Below are positions 23,231 through 34,779 of a stretch of DNA of 64,000 nucleotides, piece by piece. This DNA comes from Verpa conica. Its lineage: Eukaryota > Ascomycota > Pezizomycetes > Pezizales > Morchellaceae. Location: contig JAUFSD010000007.1 of NCBI GenBank assembly GCA_033030425.1, forward strand, positions 496,001 through 560,000, in the 5' to 3' direction. A model generated the notes under the pieces. It did no database searches. It was not told the origin of the DNA and saw only the letters and a program-made list of their open reading frames with translations. The stretch's first letter is position 1, and every line of letters starts with the position of its first letter. A program made the position numbers and the translations under genes.

Positions 23231-23551
23231 TACTACGGGAGGTAGGCCGGAATAATTTGACTATCACAAGGAAAAAAGCAAACCTTTAAATAAGCCCACT
23301 AACTAATCGACAAGGACAAGTTGATAGGCCATAATCGCAATTCCTTTACGAAGATCTAGAAACCTAAGCCTCTCCCTTACGTTTGTGAACTTTTCATGTG
23401 AAGATACGCATTTTCGTATGAGGTATTACTAAAAGTACAGGATAGTGGAGCAGAGATTGAGAGACATAAATTTTATTGACAGAGCCACAATCCCAAGCCT
23501 TATGTTTTCCGGTCCTTCTTATCATTTGCTACAAGAACTTTTTGTCATAGA

Positions 23552-23677
23552 CCGGCAAGCCTCTTTGAGAAATAGACATTTATAAGCAGGGGTCTTATGA
23601 CAGGTGTTTACGCTCAAAAACGTTTACCGAGAGCTAAGACCAATAGAAACCCTATATATCAAATCTCGTGTCTCTGA
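23552..23677 (+). repeat. Dispersed repeat, copy A
   Basis: It shares CCGGCAAG, GAGAAA, AGCAGGGG and the closing CCAATAGAAACCCTA ... TCTCGTGTCTC with copy E at 29021, at similar spacing. Also related to copies B, C and D. Substitutions are heavy; it looks like a fragment of an old element. Confidence 0.5.
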
Positions 23678-24204
23678 AATAACCTTGCCGGTCGTCGATA
23701 TAGCCCTCTTCATTTCCTGCAGGGCTCAGGTGATCTGGGATCTTCTGACATGAATCACCACCGGGATACTAGATACGCACAAGATGAAATTATGTCGTTA
23801 CAGCCCCGACTCTATAGTGGTGGACTATCTAGCAAGTTATATAACGCCACATCCTTCCATCTCCAGTTATCCGGAGACTACGCTAGTTCTATATGGCTAG
23901 CCCTTGCTAGCTCCTAAAGACAAAGTGCTTGGCGAAGATAATCTGCAAGTGAGTGCCATAGAATAGGGGGTTTATTATTATTTGAAGAGATTCATTCTGA
24001 CACCAAAAAATCAACTCAAGAGAAGCAGCAGTTCTGTATTGGACAAGTGCTAGATATAAAAAAAAAATTAGATTACGTAGCTCTCAACACGGGTATAATA
24101 CATGTCTCTGAATGATTATATATAACCCTGCACTGCGCCGAGACGAATCTTCTCGAATAATACGATATCCGGAATTCACACCTACCGACTGGTGGAAATA
24201 GTGC

Positions 24205-24455
24205 TTTTTGCGTGTCCAGGCACTTGACTATCTCGTATACCGCACCAAGAAGAAGAGAGAAAAAAGCCTGACTCGTGGGTTTGCTCCCGAGCTGCCTTGT
24301 CTCAGCAGGTATCCGGCCGGGGTAGGTCCCCGAGTTGCATGGCCCACAGGAGGCTCGAGCCTTGGGTCAGCAGATTATTTGTACAAGTGCTTCTCAGAGA
24401 CTCCGAGACAAGCCGGTGCTTGCCGCGTCCGAGATCCAGGGTCTCGGGAGTAACT
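24205..24455. other. GC-richer island with nested dyads
   Basis: In AT-rich surroundings this 250-bp block is noticeably richer in G and C. It contains nested inverted pairs: CTCCCGAG (24284) with CTCGGGAG (24443), and CTTGTCTC (24296) with GAGACAAG (24405). An 81-codon open frame (24208-24453) crosses it but resembles nothing known. It may be a solo repeat end or a structured RNA remnant. Confidence 0.3.
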
Positions 24456-25821
24456 TAAGCGTTGAATAGGGATATAGACCTTGTAAATACGGGAGAGGAT
24501 ATATTGTGCCTCATAAAATAGCAAGGTGACTATGACGCTAGTAAGCATTGACCCGGCTATGAATTTTCTATGATATCATAAGATGTATAGATTGTAGGGT
24601 ATCGAAGTCGGCAATGATACACCAAGGTTCTGCAGATAAATATATCTGGCTGGTCGAAAAGAGGGCGTTGAGAACACCCTAGGCACCAGGCATGCATCCG
24701 GCCAACCTGCCTTAGGTATATGTAGTTAGTTTTGGTCTGCACTATAGTGCCTAAGATTATTTAATAAAAATAAGCCACCACAACAATAGAAGCGAGAAAT
24801 TGTTTCGTCTGACCTAGAGTATATAAGTGTAAGAGTAAACTTATGAGGGCCGAGCTTGAGGCTCTAAGCATATATATAGCAGAGCTTACCGAGTGTAGGA
24901 ACTCAAAGAGAGAGGCACATAATTCAAGAAACAAGGTTCCAAGGTCAGCCGGTGGTCAAAAGTGAGCCTGGCGAAATCGTTGTGGAAAAGCCTAGGCTTG
25001 TTGTTGATAAAGGGACTTAGATGGGGAACTAAACTAACTTAGAGAGGGAGTATAAAAAAGAAAGGTGAGAAAAGACCCTCTTCTCATCAGGTTGTTCAAC
25101 TTAGAGAAGAGTTTGATTCTCTTTTGGACTGAGACCGTTAGTGAGGCTCTTATTTTAAGCCACATCTATGTCTTGGCACCAACCCAACATTTGGGGCATT
25201 TACATCAGTTATTCTGCCGAAAATAACGTTAATTCCCCACTACACAAAAGTTACTAGGCTATTCAAATCTTGGAAGTACTAGAGTTGGCTGTAAGACATT
25301 TACTGAGATATCTTCTATTAACTACAACCAGCAGTAAGCCCAATTCTTCACTTTGTACTCTTTCTCTAATTCTAATTTATAGTTATAGGTGGTAAGTGTC
25401 TACTGTAATAAAATACTAAAATGAAGGAATACTATGGTGCTATGGCTATTATAATAATATCAAGGGCTTGCTCCCGCCAGGATATAAAGCTAAATCTAGA
25501 AAGTAGAGATGTCGATCTCTAGTGGCTGTCGCTTTGTAAGCAGTAGCCAGTGGCGAACTTTTTACAAGACTAGGCGCCAAAGCTGATCGATCTACCCTAT
25601 GAAATCTAGTATTTTCAACACTTTTGATCTAAGAGTCGCTTATATTTTATACAAATCTCTTATTCATATTCTAGGAGTAAAAAAGATAAGATTGTCATTT
25701 CTATCCTACATATAAAAAAGGAACAGAAAATAAGGCAGGAATAATTAAATCTATGACTATTTAGGTGTCTATTGAAGCTGCATCTGTTCTAATTTGACAA
25801 AATAATCGTGCCTATATACTA

Positions 25822-25916
25822 TTATACAGCCACTGATAGAATTATTCTGGAAACACGGATTATCGAGCAGGGGGGCTTCTAGCCAATGCTATTGCCCAAA
25901 TCTTCGTCAAAAGCGT
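25822..25916 (+). repeat. Dispersed repeat, copy B
   Basis: It begins ATTATACAGCC like copy C (28728) and continues with a GAATTATT/GAAACACGG block, GAGCAGGGG and GCCAATGCTATTGCC, in the same order as copies D and E. Confidence 0.45.
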
Positions 25917-27652
25917 ACGTAGAAGACTATTTATCTTGCGCAATATATTTCTACAATAGTTCTAACGGGAGCTGTAGTAGGCGTTTTTGAGTGCTGAAGT
26001 ACCCCACCAGTAAAACTTCAAGTTCTGTATGTGTAATCATTCAAAGCTGCGGTGTTATGTTTTACTCGATACCTACCGCACGGATGGTGATTTTTTTTTG
26101 GAAAATAACGATAAACAACTAGCAAAAATAACTCTTATTACTCAGTTTTAATCATGTTACCTTTACGAAATGCAAACCAAGGCCATATGTTCTCAATCCT
26201 CGCGTATCTATATAATTTAGTGTTCGAGATCATGATTGGGTTCTCAAAGTGTATAATGAAAAGTAAAACGGTCAACATAAAGACAGGGCTGCTACTTAGG
26301 ATACGCCATAGAGTCTTTAAGAACTTTCGCTGCAGAATCTTACGTATTAATGATATAAACACGAGAAACCCTGCTCCTCAGCCTGGCTTTGACCAGGTGA
26401 TATACGTACGGCTGATAGATCTATACCCCGATTTTTCCCTCTAGCTACATGTAGTATAACGGGAACTAAAGACTTCTTCTAGATTTCTTGAGGTGAGTCT
26501 GCCTGCCTCTTCACCATAATACGCCTTAATACAAATAAGTGCTTCTTAAGGTGAGTAAACCCCTTTACAACGGCTACCTGTGCTTATCACCTTTTATCTA
26601 TCTGTCATTTCATGCAAGCAGCCCCATAAAACCTGGATCCTTTAGGATATTTACATATGGTTTAATAATCTTAACTACAGGGCAGTAACAATCATATTGC
26701 AAGCCTTTTAGCCACAACAATTCTCGGCAGGTATAGACTAGTACAATACACTTAGCCTACTAGAAGACCCTTCCCCTTATCACGAGGCTATGTTGAATGC
26801 AGGCAGTATATTCCCTTATTAGGAACTGCCTTTTATAGGCTATTATAGCCTGGTATGTGTGCAGATAGAATCGACGACCTTGGACACTGCACAATTAGAA
26901 ATTGTGTGCATATTACCCAAGTCAGCTAGCTATAGAAGTAATCAGATACGAAAACAATTGTTTGAAGCCTTTTCAAAATCCCAGTCAGCCTTACTCATTC
27001 ACGCGGTGCGTGTCGTTCTACGATTACTGAGCTTGAGGTGCTAGACTATTGGCCATAAAGGCGCATTCTGCCTGACTGTTTCCAGCGCCTAAGATAGTTT
27101 CATACATACAAGGCTTCTATCTGATCCTCACGCCTTTTTTTTAGCGGATATCTAGTTATATATCCGCTACGAGTTAGTGTGGGAGGGACGATGTGGTTTC
27201 TGAAAACCCGCATGGTCCTGCGCACTGCAGAAGCTAGAGGCTGGAGCAAGGCCTTTGGAAGGGGTCAACGTCACTGGTATGGCGTTTTGTTTTAAGGAAG
27301 ATTTCAAGTAGCTTAACTCGTATCGGGATCCTGAGATTGGGCACAAGCAACTATCACTCATAGTAGGTGTACTGGTGGTCATCTTCCTTTACTTTAAATC
27401 AACTCATGGGATATTTCGTGTCTCGAGTATACATGGCCAAGGAAAAGGCTAAGGTGGAAGTAGCTTCTAGATGTATATACGTACTGTACATATGTAAGAC
27501 CACTTTGGGCAATCGATCTTTGAAATCGGTCCTAGGTCTAGGAAACTTTGAGACTTGAATAATTTAGAGCACGAGACTACGCTAAGCTACCTAGTAGAAA
27601 AGCGCAGAACATACATCGGTATTAGGCAAGAATTTATTTGTAATAGCCATAT

Positions 27653-27705
27653 ATATCTCAATTAAGTCCTAATTAAGCTGGAATGCGACACTTTAATTGA
27701 GATAT
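27653..27705. repeat. Short perfect hairpin
   Basis: ATATCTCAATTAA (27653-27665) and its reverse complement TTAATTGAGATAT (27693-27705) form a 13-bp stem around a 27-bp loop. No target duplication is clear. Confidence 0.5.
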
Positions 27706-28274
27706 GAGAAGCCGCCAAACACCCCTTACAAAACAATGGTGTATAGCCTACGTTACTCTAAAATCCTCCTAACTCCTTCCCCTGATACTTTAATTCATTG
27801 CTGTAAAGGGCAGTGCTGATTACCTGTCAAAAGCTGATCTCTGCAGAATGGACTATCGCCCACCGTACAAAAATGTGCCAAGTCTACAGTTTTGTATGGT
27901 ACCTTTCCAAAAACGGCACTTTCGAGTACTGGAAAAAGCCTTGCGCCGCGTTGCATGGCCGTTTCAGACTGAGACAACACTCCATAAGTCAGTCTCAAAT
28001 TTTTAGGACCCCACATACATCCATGCACCCCTTAATCCAATAAAGGAGGAATTCCCCGGGATTTAGGCCCGGAGTACGGCAAGTACACGTTCCTTCTGCA
28101 GTTCGCCTATGCCAAGGCAGATTTTGAACTGTGCCTCTAGTATTTGTCAGGTAAGGGGTACCTCAGTACATAAAGAACCTGAGCGTGCAACTATTGGTAG
28201 CAAGGGTCTTAATAATTGGTGGGAATAAGACTTGCATGTTCAGCTTCTTAATAGCTGTTACCAGTCTCAGACAT

Positions 28275-28330
28275 GTTAAGTCCGCGCGGACCAGAGAGTA
28301 AAGCTTGGTTTGAAATTTAGGGCTAAGCAG
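28275..28330 (+). repeat. Dispersed repeat F, copy 2
   Basis: Partner of 22565-22617. It shares GTTAAGTCC, AGCTTGG and TTAGGGCTAAGCA and lies about 460-750 bp upstream of copies C and E, as copy 1 lies upstream of copy A. Confidence 0.5.
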
Positions 28331-28734
28331 CTCCTCACGAACAAAGAGTATTAAAATCTTGACTTAAAGAAGTACAATATTGGCTCGATAAATTAGTTAT
28401 CACCAGTATCTCCGTATCAAAGAAAGAAACAGTGGGTATAGGGCTACTTTACTGATTTAAGTGGTTTTATACTCGTACCAGTAGAGCAGTCTCAACACTC
28501 GGAGCTGGGGAAGTGAAACCTAACTAATAGATAGCCCCTTAGAGCAGCTTGACAATGCCCAGGACCCGGATGAGCCCCAGAAATCCCTCTGGTGCGGGGA
28601 TAGCGGAGATAGCCAATTTATCGAATCAATACGGTATTGTGTGAACGTGGCGTCCAAGATAACCGTTATTTGTCTTTTTTTGAAGGGGGTAATTGGCTAA
28701 ATCGAAGCCCTACCAGATAACCCATTATACAGCC

Positions 28735-28772
28735 CCCGGCAAGATTATTGTAGAAACATGGGGTTAGGGGTC
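28735..28772 (+). repeat. Dispersed repeat, copy C (partial)
   Basis: CCGGCAAGATTATTGTAGAA followed by a GGGGTTAG block resembles the starts of copies D and E. It lies head-to-head with copy D, and the two share GCAAGATTATTGTAGA as an inverted repeat. Confidence 0.5.
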
Positions 28773-28781
28773 CGCAGAGTT

Positions 28782-28871
28782 TATTGGTCTTTCGTGCTCT
28801 CAGCGAAGGCTCTGGCAGTGGGGTTGGCCACAGTACCCCTGCTCACCAATTCTTTCTCTACAATAATCTTG
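28782..28871 (-). repeat. Dispersed repeat, copy D (inverted)
   Basis: On the minus strand it reads GCAAGATTATTGTAGAGAAA, then GAGCAGGGG, GCCAACCCCACTGCCAGAG and AAAGACCAATAA, the same landmark order as copies A and E. One frame gives TARAFAESTKDQ-stop, and the copy E frame gives IARTFATILKSQ-stop, hinting at a decayed coding 3' end. Confidence 0.5.
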
Positions 28872-29020
28872 CATGCCAGAGGCTGTGATCAGATCTAGTA
28901 GCATGGCCATCGCCAAGACAGACTCCCCCGCGTAGCTATAGACAGCTGTTTGTGGAGAAGATTTCTTGTGATTTCCACTAGGGGGAAGAATTGGAAGCAA
29001 TGCCTCAGGCTTTACAGTCT

Positions 29021-29147
29021 CCGGCAAGAATGGTCGAGAAACCAGGGTTAGTGAACAGGGGCCCTACAGCCAGTACAATTGCTAGAACTTTTGCCACAAT
29101 ACTGAAAAGCCAATAGAAACCCTAAATTCGAATCTCACGTTTCTCGA
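29021..29147 (+). repeat. Dispersed repeat, copy E
   Basis: CCGGCAAG, GAGAAACC, GAACAGGGG, GCCAGTACAATTGCTAGAAC and CCAATAGAAACCCTAAATTC follow in order, ending in a TCTCACGTTTCTC block like copy A. It lies about 280 bp downstream of copy C in the same orientation. Confidence 0.5.
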
Positions 29148-32100
29148 TCTTTATCGTCGGAAGCTGAGCACGAGATTAGCAAGATCAAAGAAGTTGCCAC
29201 TGGGTCGTCTTTAATCAAATTCTAGAACATAGATACAGGCGAGAGGATCGATTCATGATGGTTCCCCTAGGATGCTCGTGGATTTGAATTTAGACCTATG
29301 TTAGGTTTGTTGGGATCCCTTTCTTTGGTTGTCAATATGCTTCACTAAAAATCACGTGCGCTTTCCCCTGGTACTACTACTTAATATATATGTATATATC
29401 AATAGGCCCTAGTCATGAGAACCTATAAAAACAAGTAAAAGACGGTATATATGTCGAAGATCTTTATAAAACACAACTATGGGATATCTTAGTCAAAGCA
29501 TGCGAGGCCAAAGTACTATATATTTTACAATAATTAATTCACGTATGAATATAACAGTATATACCTACGCTAGCTATTCAAAGTCTGTCTTTTGAGAAGT
29601 TGATACTATCCATTAAGCTTTATTTAACATATAGAATCAGACGGAAGGGTAAATTTGTTAAAGACGAACATTCACTAATGAACTAGTACGCTGGAATACA
29701 TGTAAATCCGGCCATTCCCCTACGATATTACTCTAGTCCACATATTGACCACTAGAGGCTAATAGAAAGCAATACATCCCTATGATATACAGTCAGTATG
29801 CAGAAATGTTCGTGATGAAACAGGTTTCAGATGGCACAAAGCGATCCATAAAGTTATGTTTATCTAAGTCTAAAAATCTACCAAAAAACAACCTCAAAAG
29901 GTAATTTATCAGCCAAAATTTCCCTTGGTTCTCTACCATCTCATCCACCCAAGTTCCTATTTGGAGTATTTAGTTGTTTGTTCTTATATTTCTACAAAAT
30001 TTCCAACATAGACCAACATTGCCGGAATTCCCCACTGAGACATATTTCGTCATTTTAGACTTGTCTCATCACGAATATTTCCGCATACTGACTGTACCTC
30101 TAGATAAATTATATTTATTTTTTTATCTGAAACCTCCATTTAAACTTCACCTCCCTAGAGCGAATAGCCAATGATAAAGATGACTATTTATGGTAGACAA
30201 TTCGAGTGATAGTACATGAGTGGAATATGTGTACTGAGGGAACTACAATCACCATCACATGTATGGTATAACGCAGAACTAGATCGGAACATAAGCGTTA
30301 GTCCTTCAATCACAGCCCTATCATCGAGAGAATACAGGAAAAAGACCCCCTAGAATTAACACTCAAAGGCCAATATTAGAATTTCGCTACTGGATATGAA
30401 CAAAGACTATTTTATTTCTATTGCGTAGCGTCCAAGGAAAATTAGCAATATGAAGGTATTTCTAGCGTTGGTATATACCATATATACCGCAACTATTGGC
30501 CTCTTTACGGCCTTTGAAGGAGATATTTAGGCCAAACATGCATCTATCTCCCATTATATAGGGCACTATTGTCCTTTTCCATACTACTAATTCTAATTAG
30601 GAACACGAATAAAGGTACTAAAAACACCCTATCATACCTTACTATGTACTGTAGCCTCGAAAATACACGTGCACTACTAAGAAAAAAAAGAAACCCTCAA
30701 GGAATCCAATGCACCGAATACCCAGTGTCCCCCAACCATTACACATCCCAAACTCATTCAATACCTCGTAGGCCTGTATATAATACATTTATGTAGGCCA
30801 AATTGTGGCTAATATAGTAAAACAGGCACTTTTAAAATACTAAGCCAATTAACCATATATTCACGAGGACAGAAAAAAAGATGTAAACAGCTAAGAGGAG
30901 GAGATTCATTATATTAGAAATACAAAACTACAAGATCGACCGACTATTTTTATGCCTAGTCATTGTAAGAGAGGAGGGAATTTATTATACTTGAGCGAAC
31001 ACATGGTCATAGATTAATTATAGCTACTAATACCTACCTATAGTTACCATTCTCTCGTAAATATAGTCTTCAATTTGCATCCAGAAAAGAGGATCAAAGA
31101 TGCGGTATAGAAAATATAGGAAGAGTTAGCGCTAGTGACGTTAAGGATACATGTACTCAATCCACCTAGAAAACCCAAGAAATTAAGTAATTGCACAAAC
31201 AGTACATGTATTTTACCTCAACTCAAGCAGAACCAAGTTCTATCTATGATGTAAATCCTATACAGCAGTATATATTCCCATAAACCTTTCTAGCTTTCCC
31301 ACCTACAAACAAGTTCTCTATAGCCGACTTACAACTTTATTTATATACAACTTCCATTTTTGTAACCTCCTCTCCTACCAGACAGATAAACTATATGTAA
31401 CTCTACGGCGAGTACGGGTGATTTCCTATGACCATGCATCGGAAATTCTCCACCCTAGTCCTACATCAGGGGCACATCCCCTCAAGTCCCAAAACAGAAA
31501 AAAACGTGATAACAATTAAGCAACCCCCCCCTCTTGACGCTAGTGTTAAAAAGGGTATCTCCTGATCACTCAAATGCCTCGGAGTTCCACGCCGGGATAA
31601 GAGTCACATCACGCACGACCACCCAGGGCCCGAACGCTTGGGCAATTGTGATCTCCAAGGTTGAAAGAGCTAAATGCGCCGTTCTAACCGCTGGACTGGG
31701 CTTGTTCGGTGGGTATGTTATTTTATGTAGCCCTCTACTAGGATCGATAGTCGCGGTTGATAACGTGCATGCCCAGGCAAATCTTGTAACAAGTTGTATT
31801 GTTTTTCCTAGGGACTTCGGTGAGGAAAAACCAAAGTGCGAGCAGAGAACCATTCCTTGTAACAAGGCGCAGCTATGTATGTAAATATATTAGTATTTTT
31901 AGAGTTTTGAATATATAGGGGTTAATCTAATATCATATCTCATAATCGAGCAGCCTTATCACAATTCACACTTCCCCTCTCCACCCCCCCCCCTGTTCGT
32001 AGTAGTTTGATATTCTAAACCGTGGTTATTACCCGAAATACTCGATCCCGTTTCCTCAAAATTGGAGTTCTTAGAGAAGTCCAATACCTCCAAGTTCCTG

Positions 32101-32758
32101 TACCACTACAACTTCAGCATAGCCTATGAAATAAACAATACTTTAAGCGACTTCGTTGGCCAAACTCGCTTACCATTTACCGCTGAGCTGCCCGGGTGGG
32201 TCTGGCTATGAGTAAATATTTAGGCCCCGTAACTTAAAGCAGTTGGAGTTGTAACTACGTGTGGTAGCATGGGACCCTGTGTAGTAGTAGTAGAATATGA
32301 AGCCTTTAGTTTATGAGATTTCCTTATAATTTTACTGCCTACTAGACAGAATCGCGAGTAGTTAATTACGGCCTAAGTATAGATTGGGATTGGCGGCTGC
32401 GCCTCTAGCTAGGATTCCAACCTCCGCCCCGGGGCGGTTCTTAACTACTCTTTCATACCGAGTTACAGCACTCCAATACCTTTACGGGCTGGACCAGGGT
32501 TAAATGGTGGGTGACTCAGTAGTGGGGTCCAAACATACAAGTTTCGTCCGGTCCCGTATGAAGATGCCTCGATGTAACACGTTCTCCCCTCGCGTCTATT
32601 GAGACGTGTAAAGTGCTCTTTTAGCCTTCTCATACTTCATGTATAAAGTCTCAGCCGGTTCTTCAAGCTTTCGCACAATCACGTTCGTTAACTTCACTTT
32701 TAAAACTCTTTAAACAAATTCATTCTTCCAGAAACGGAAACAAAGGCAACATCTAATT

Positions 32759-33985
32759 ATGGATATCTTCCCATCAAACTGGTACACCAGTGTCTTCAAC
32801 TTTGCGTCTGGATACGCCAGCACCGAAAACAGTGGGCATTCACTTGTCCGCCGCGGTTTTAGAGCTAGTTGGGGCGTTAGTGTTCACAGTGGTTCTACTA
32901 CATCCACCGTGGAGGAGTCAGGATTCCAGTGGAGATTCTTGTTGGTTTTTGTGACTGCTTTTATTGCGTCTATCCTTTTCATACTGGTATGTCTCCTGTT
33001 TTGTCGGTTCGGAGAGAGGCAGGCGGATAGTATACTGATAAAAGGATAGGTCTCGTATACCTTCAAAGTCATCCTTACTCTTTGCGTAATTGAAGACTCT
33101 CCCGCAGTCTATCTCCCCCTCGAATCCGAAGACCTTCTCGAAGAGCGTAACCGTAAGCCTGCTGCAGTCCTTGGGCTCGATACCCCAAGGGTCTATATCA
33201 CCAACTCCATTCGTGGAACAATCCACCACCTCCGCTCAGAAGCGGGTACATTCTCGTTGTGGAGAGGCTGGGGCGCCCATATTGCGTATGTCTTCACCAT
33301 TGCGATCGTCAGAGCCGTAATATATGGTATATTTTCCGCTTTCATACCGGAATTTATTGCAAGACCTGTTTCAGAGATTTTGAGCCCTCTTCTATTGGTT
33401 AGATTCTCGATGACTATTACTCAGTGAGTATTCATTCCTGTTTCATGTAGGGTGTAGTAATGTTAATTATAGAATAGTATTATTATCTCCAAGGAGCAAC
33501 CAAACACCATGTGGTTCTCCCGCGTTCTCGCTACACCTTGGTCTGTTGCCCGCCGCACCATTCCTTCCATGGCCCACCTTTCTCTCGCTACCACTGTGGC
33601 ATATGAACTTGGCCACTATAGCATGAACAAGGAGATTCACGTCGTTGCAAGAGCCGTACTTTTTATTGCTAGCACTTTCACCAGCTTCTTCATCACCTTC
33701 CCAATTATGGTTGCATTGCTCCGTGTGCAAGCTTCACTCCTCCCTGATAGCCAAGATGGCATCATCACTTTCGACAGATCCTTCGGTAAGAGTGATAATA
33801 CAATGGGACTTTCTTTCGGGGAAGCGTTGAAGAGTGTTGGTTGTGCCGGGTGGAAGAGGATTGCGAAGCTTGTGGCGAAGTTTTTGGGAGTTATGGCTGG
33901 TCTTTCAGTGGTTTGTGGCGGGATTATCGGTCTTGAGATGCTCTTGGTTATGCATGGTGTGAAGAAAGTCATTAGCCATAACTAA
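32759..33985 (+). CDS. Multi-pass membrane protein, mitochondrial-carrier-like motif
   Basis: Exons 32759-33029, 33108-33423 and 33478-33985 join to a 364-aa protein. A first hydrophobic segment (FLLVFVTAFIASILFILVC) sits at about residue 60-80, followed by an acidic hinge (YLPLESEDLLEERNRK). The block HHLRSEAGTFSLWRGWGAHI followed by a hydrophobic helix resembles the EG-x-SLWRG repeat element of mitochondrial carrier proteins and the divergent outer-membrane carrier Ugo1. Further hydrophobic helices are at VVARAVLFIASTFTSFFITF and FLGVMAGLSVVCGGIIGLEM. The canonical PxDxxxxR carrier signature is not seen, so it is at best a degenerate carrier; the membrane location is inference. The donor at 33030 was chosen because it keeps the frame into YLPLESED and avoids the stop at 33046. 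Confidence 0.6.
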
Positions 33986-34779
33986 GTTTTGATGCTGTAG
34001 GCGGTGTAGTTTAGATCAGCGTCTGGTGTACATTTCGAACGTCGGATAGAGAAGTTTAGGGCGATTGATAAATGGGAAGCTATTCGGGACAATAAATCAT
34101 GATCTTCCCTTGAAGTCTGAGTGAAGCCGTGATGATGTCAGTAAGTGCGGTTCCCGTGTCCCACATTTACGGCTGGAGTCGGCACTCGGCATGAATATGG
34201 ATATCGGCGGTTGGGTTGTAGGGAAGCCGTAAGACATGGGACCTAGATGTAGAGTATCCCGATTACCTATCTGAATGAACAACATATGCTATAGAGTAGG
34301 AATATTTCCTGGGAGTACTCTAGAATAGATATCTGTAGATGACTGTAGATAGCTGTAGCTATACGTGCATATATCGAGGCTCTAGAGCATCTGGCTGCAG
34401 AGTACCTGTATGTACTCTACGGTACTCACTCTACCCGGGGCAAGACGCCCGTAATCACGTACCGAGGTGCCGAGGCCAACCACCACCAGATAGGTTCCAG
34501 ACACAGCCAATAAAGACGCCCCCATTGGCACATCCCAATGTCTTTCGCGGGGAAACAACATGTGAAACTCCCCCCCGGTGGATGACATAATGCTACCACC
34601 TGACTCCGACTGGTGCCGGGGTTCTCCACACAGAGCTGGTGCCTTTTCACATGCCTTACTCCCGCTCGTCCGCTGCCTCTTTATTCCATCTGTTCTCTCT
34701 CTCCTCCTCCTCTCTTCTTCTCCTCTTCTCGGTATTACACCATCATTACTGTCAGAGGAATATACTAGTAGCAGCAAAG
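33986..34779. promoter_or_regulatory. Promoter region of the acyl-CoA dehydrogenase gene
   Basis: Non-coding spacer between tandem genes. A strong pyrimidine tract (TCTCTCTCCTCCTCCTCTC-like) runs about 34681-34732, ending some 50 bp before the start codon at 34780, typical of highly expressed fungal promoters. Minus-strand open frames across it look spurious. Confidence 0.5.

Larger units (their letters stand above)
21062..32758. other. 11.7-kb gene-poor region with decayed repeats
   Basis: No intact gene was recognised on either strand. The region is AT-rich and stop-rich. It holds two MITE-like elements (22764-22885, 22995-23230), two copies of one short repeat (22565 and 28275), several diverged copies of another (23552, 25822, 28735, 28782, 29021), a GC-richer dyad-bearing island (about 24205-24455), a hairpin (27653-27705), and a tRNA-like stretch (about 31560-31870). 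The last 800 bp is probably the promoter of the membrane-protein gene at 32759. Confidence 0.6.

Noticed and set aside
24780..25230. Possible retrotransposon LTR (TATA-like GTATAAAAAAG near 25050 and ACATTTGGGGC near 25190)
   Set aside because: No second LTR, target duplication, primer-binding site or coding remnant could be matched by eye.
31534..31884. Overlapping open frames of 116 (+) and 99 (-) codons
   Set aside because: Neither gives a recognisable product; the tRNA-like boxes offer a better explanation for the stretch.
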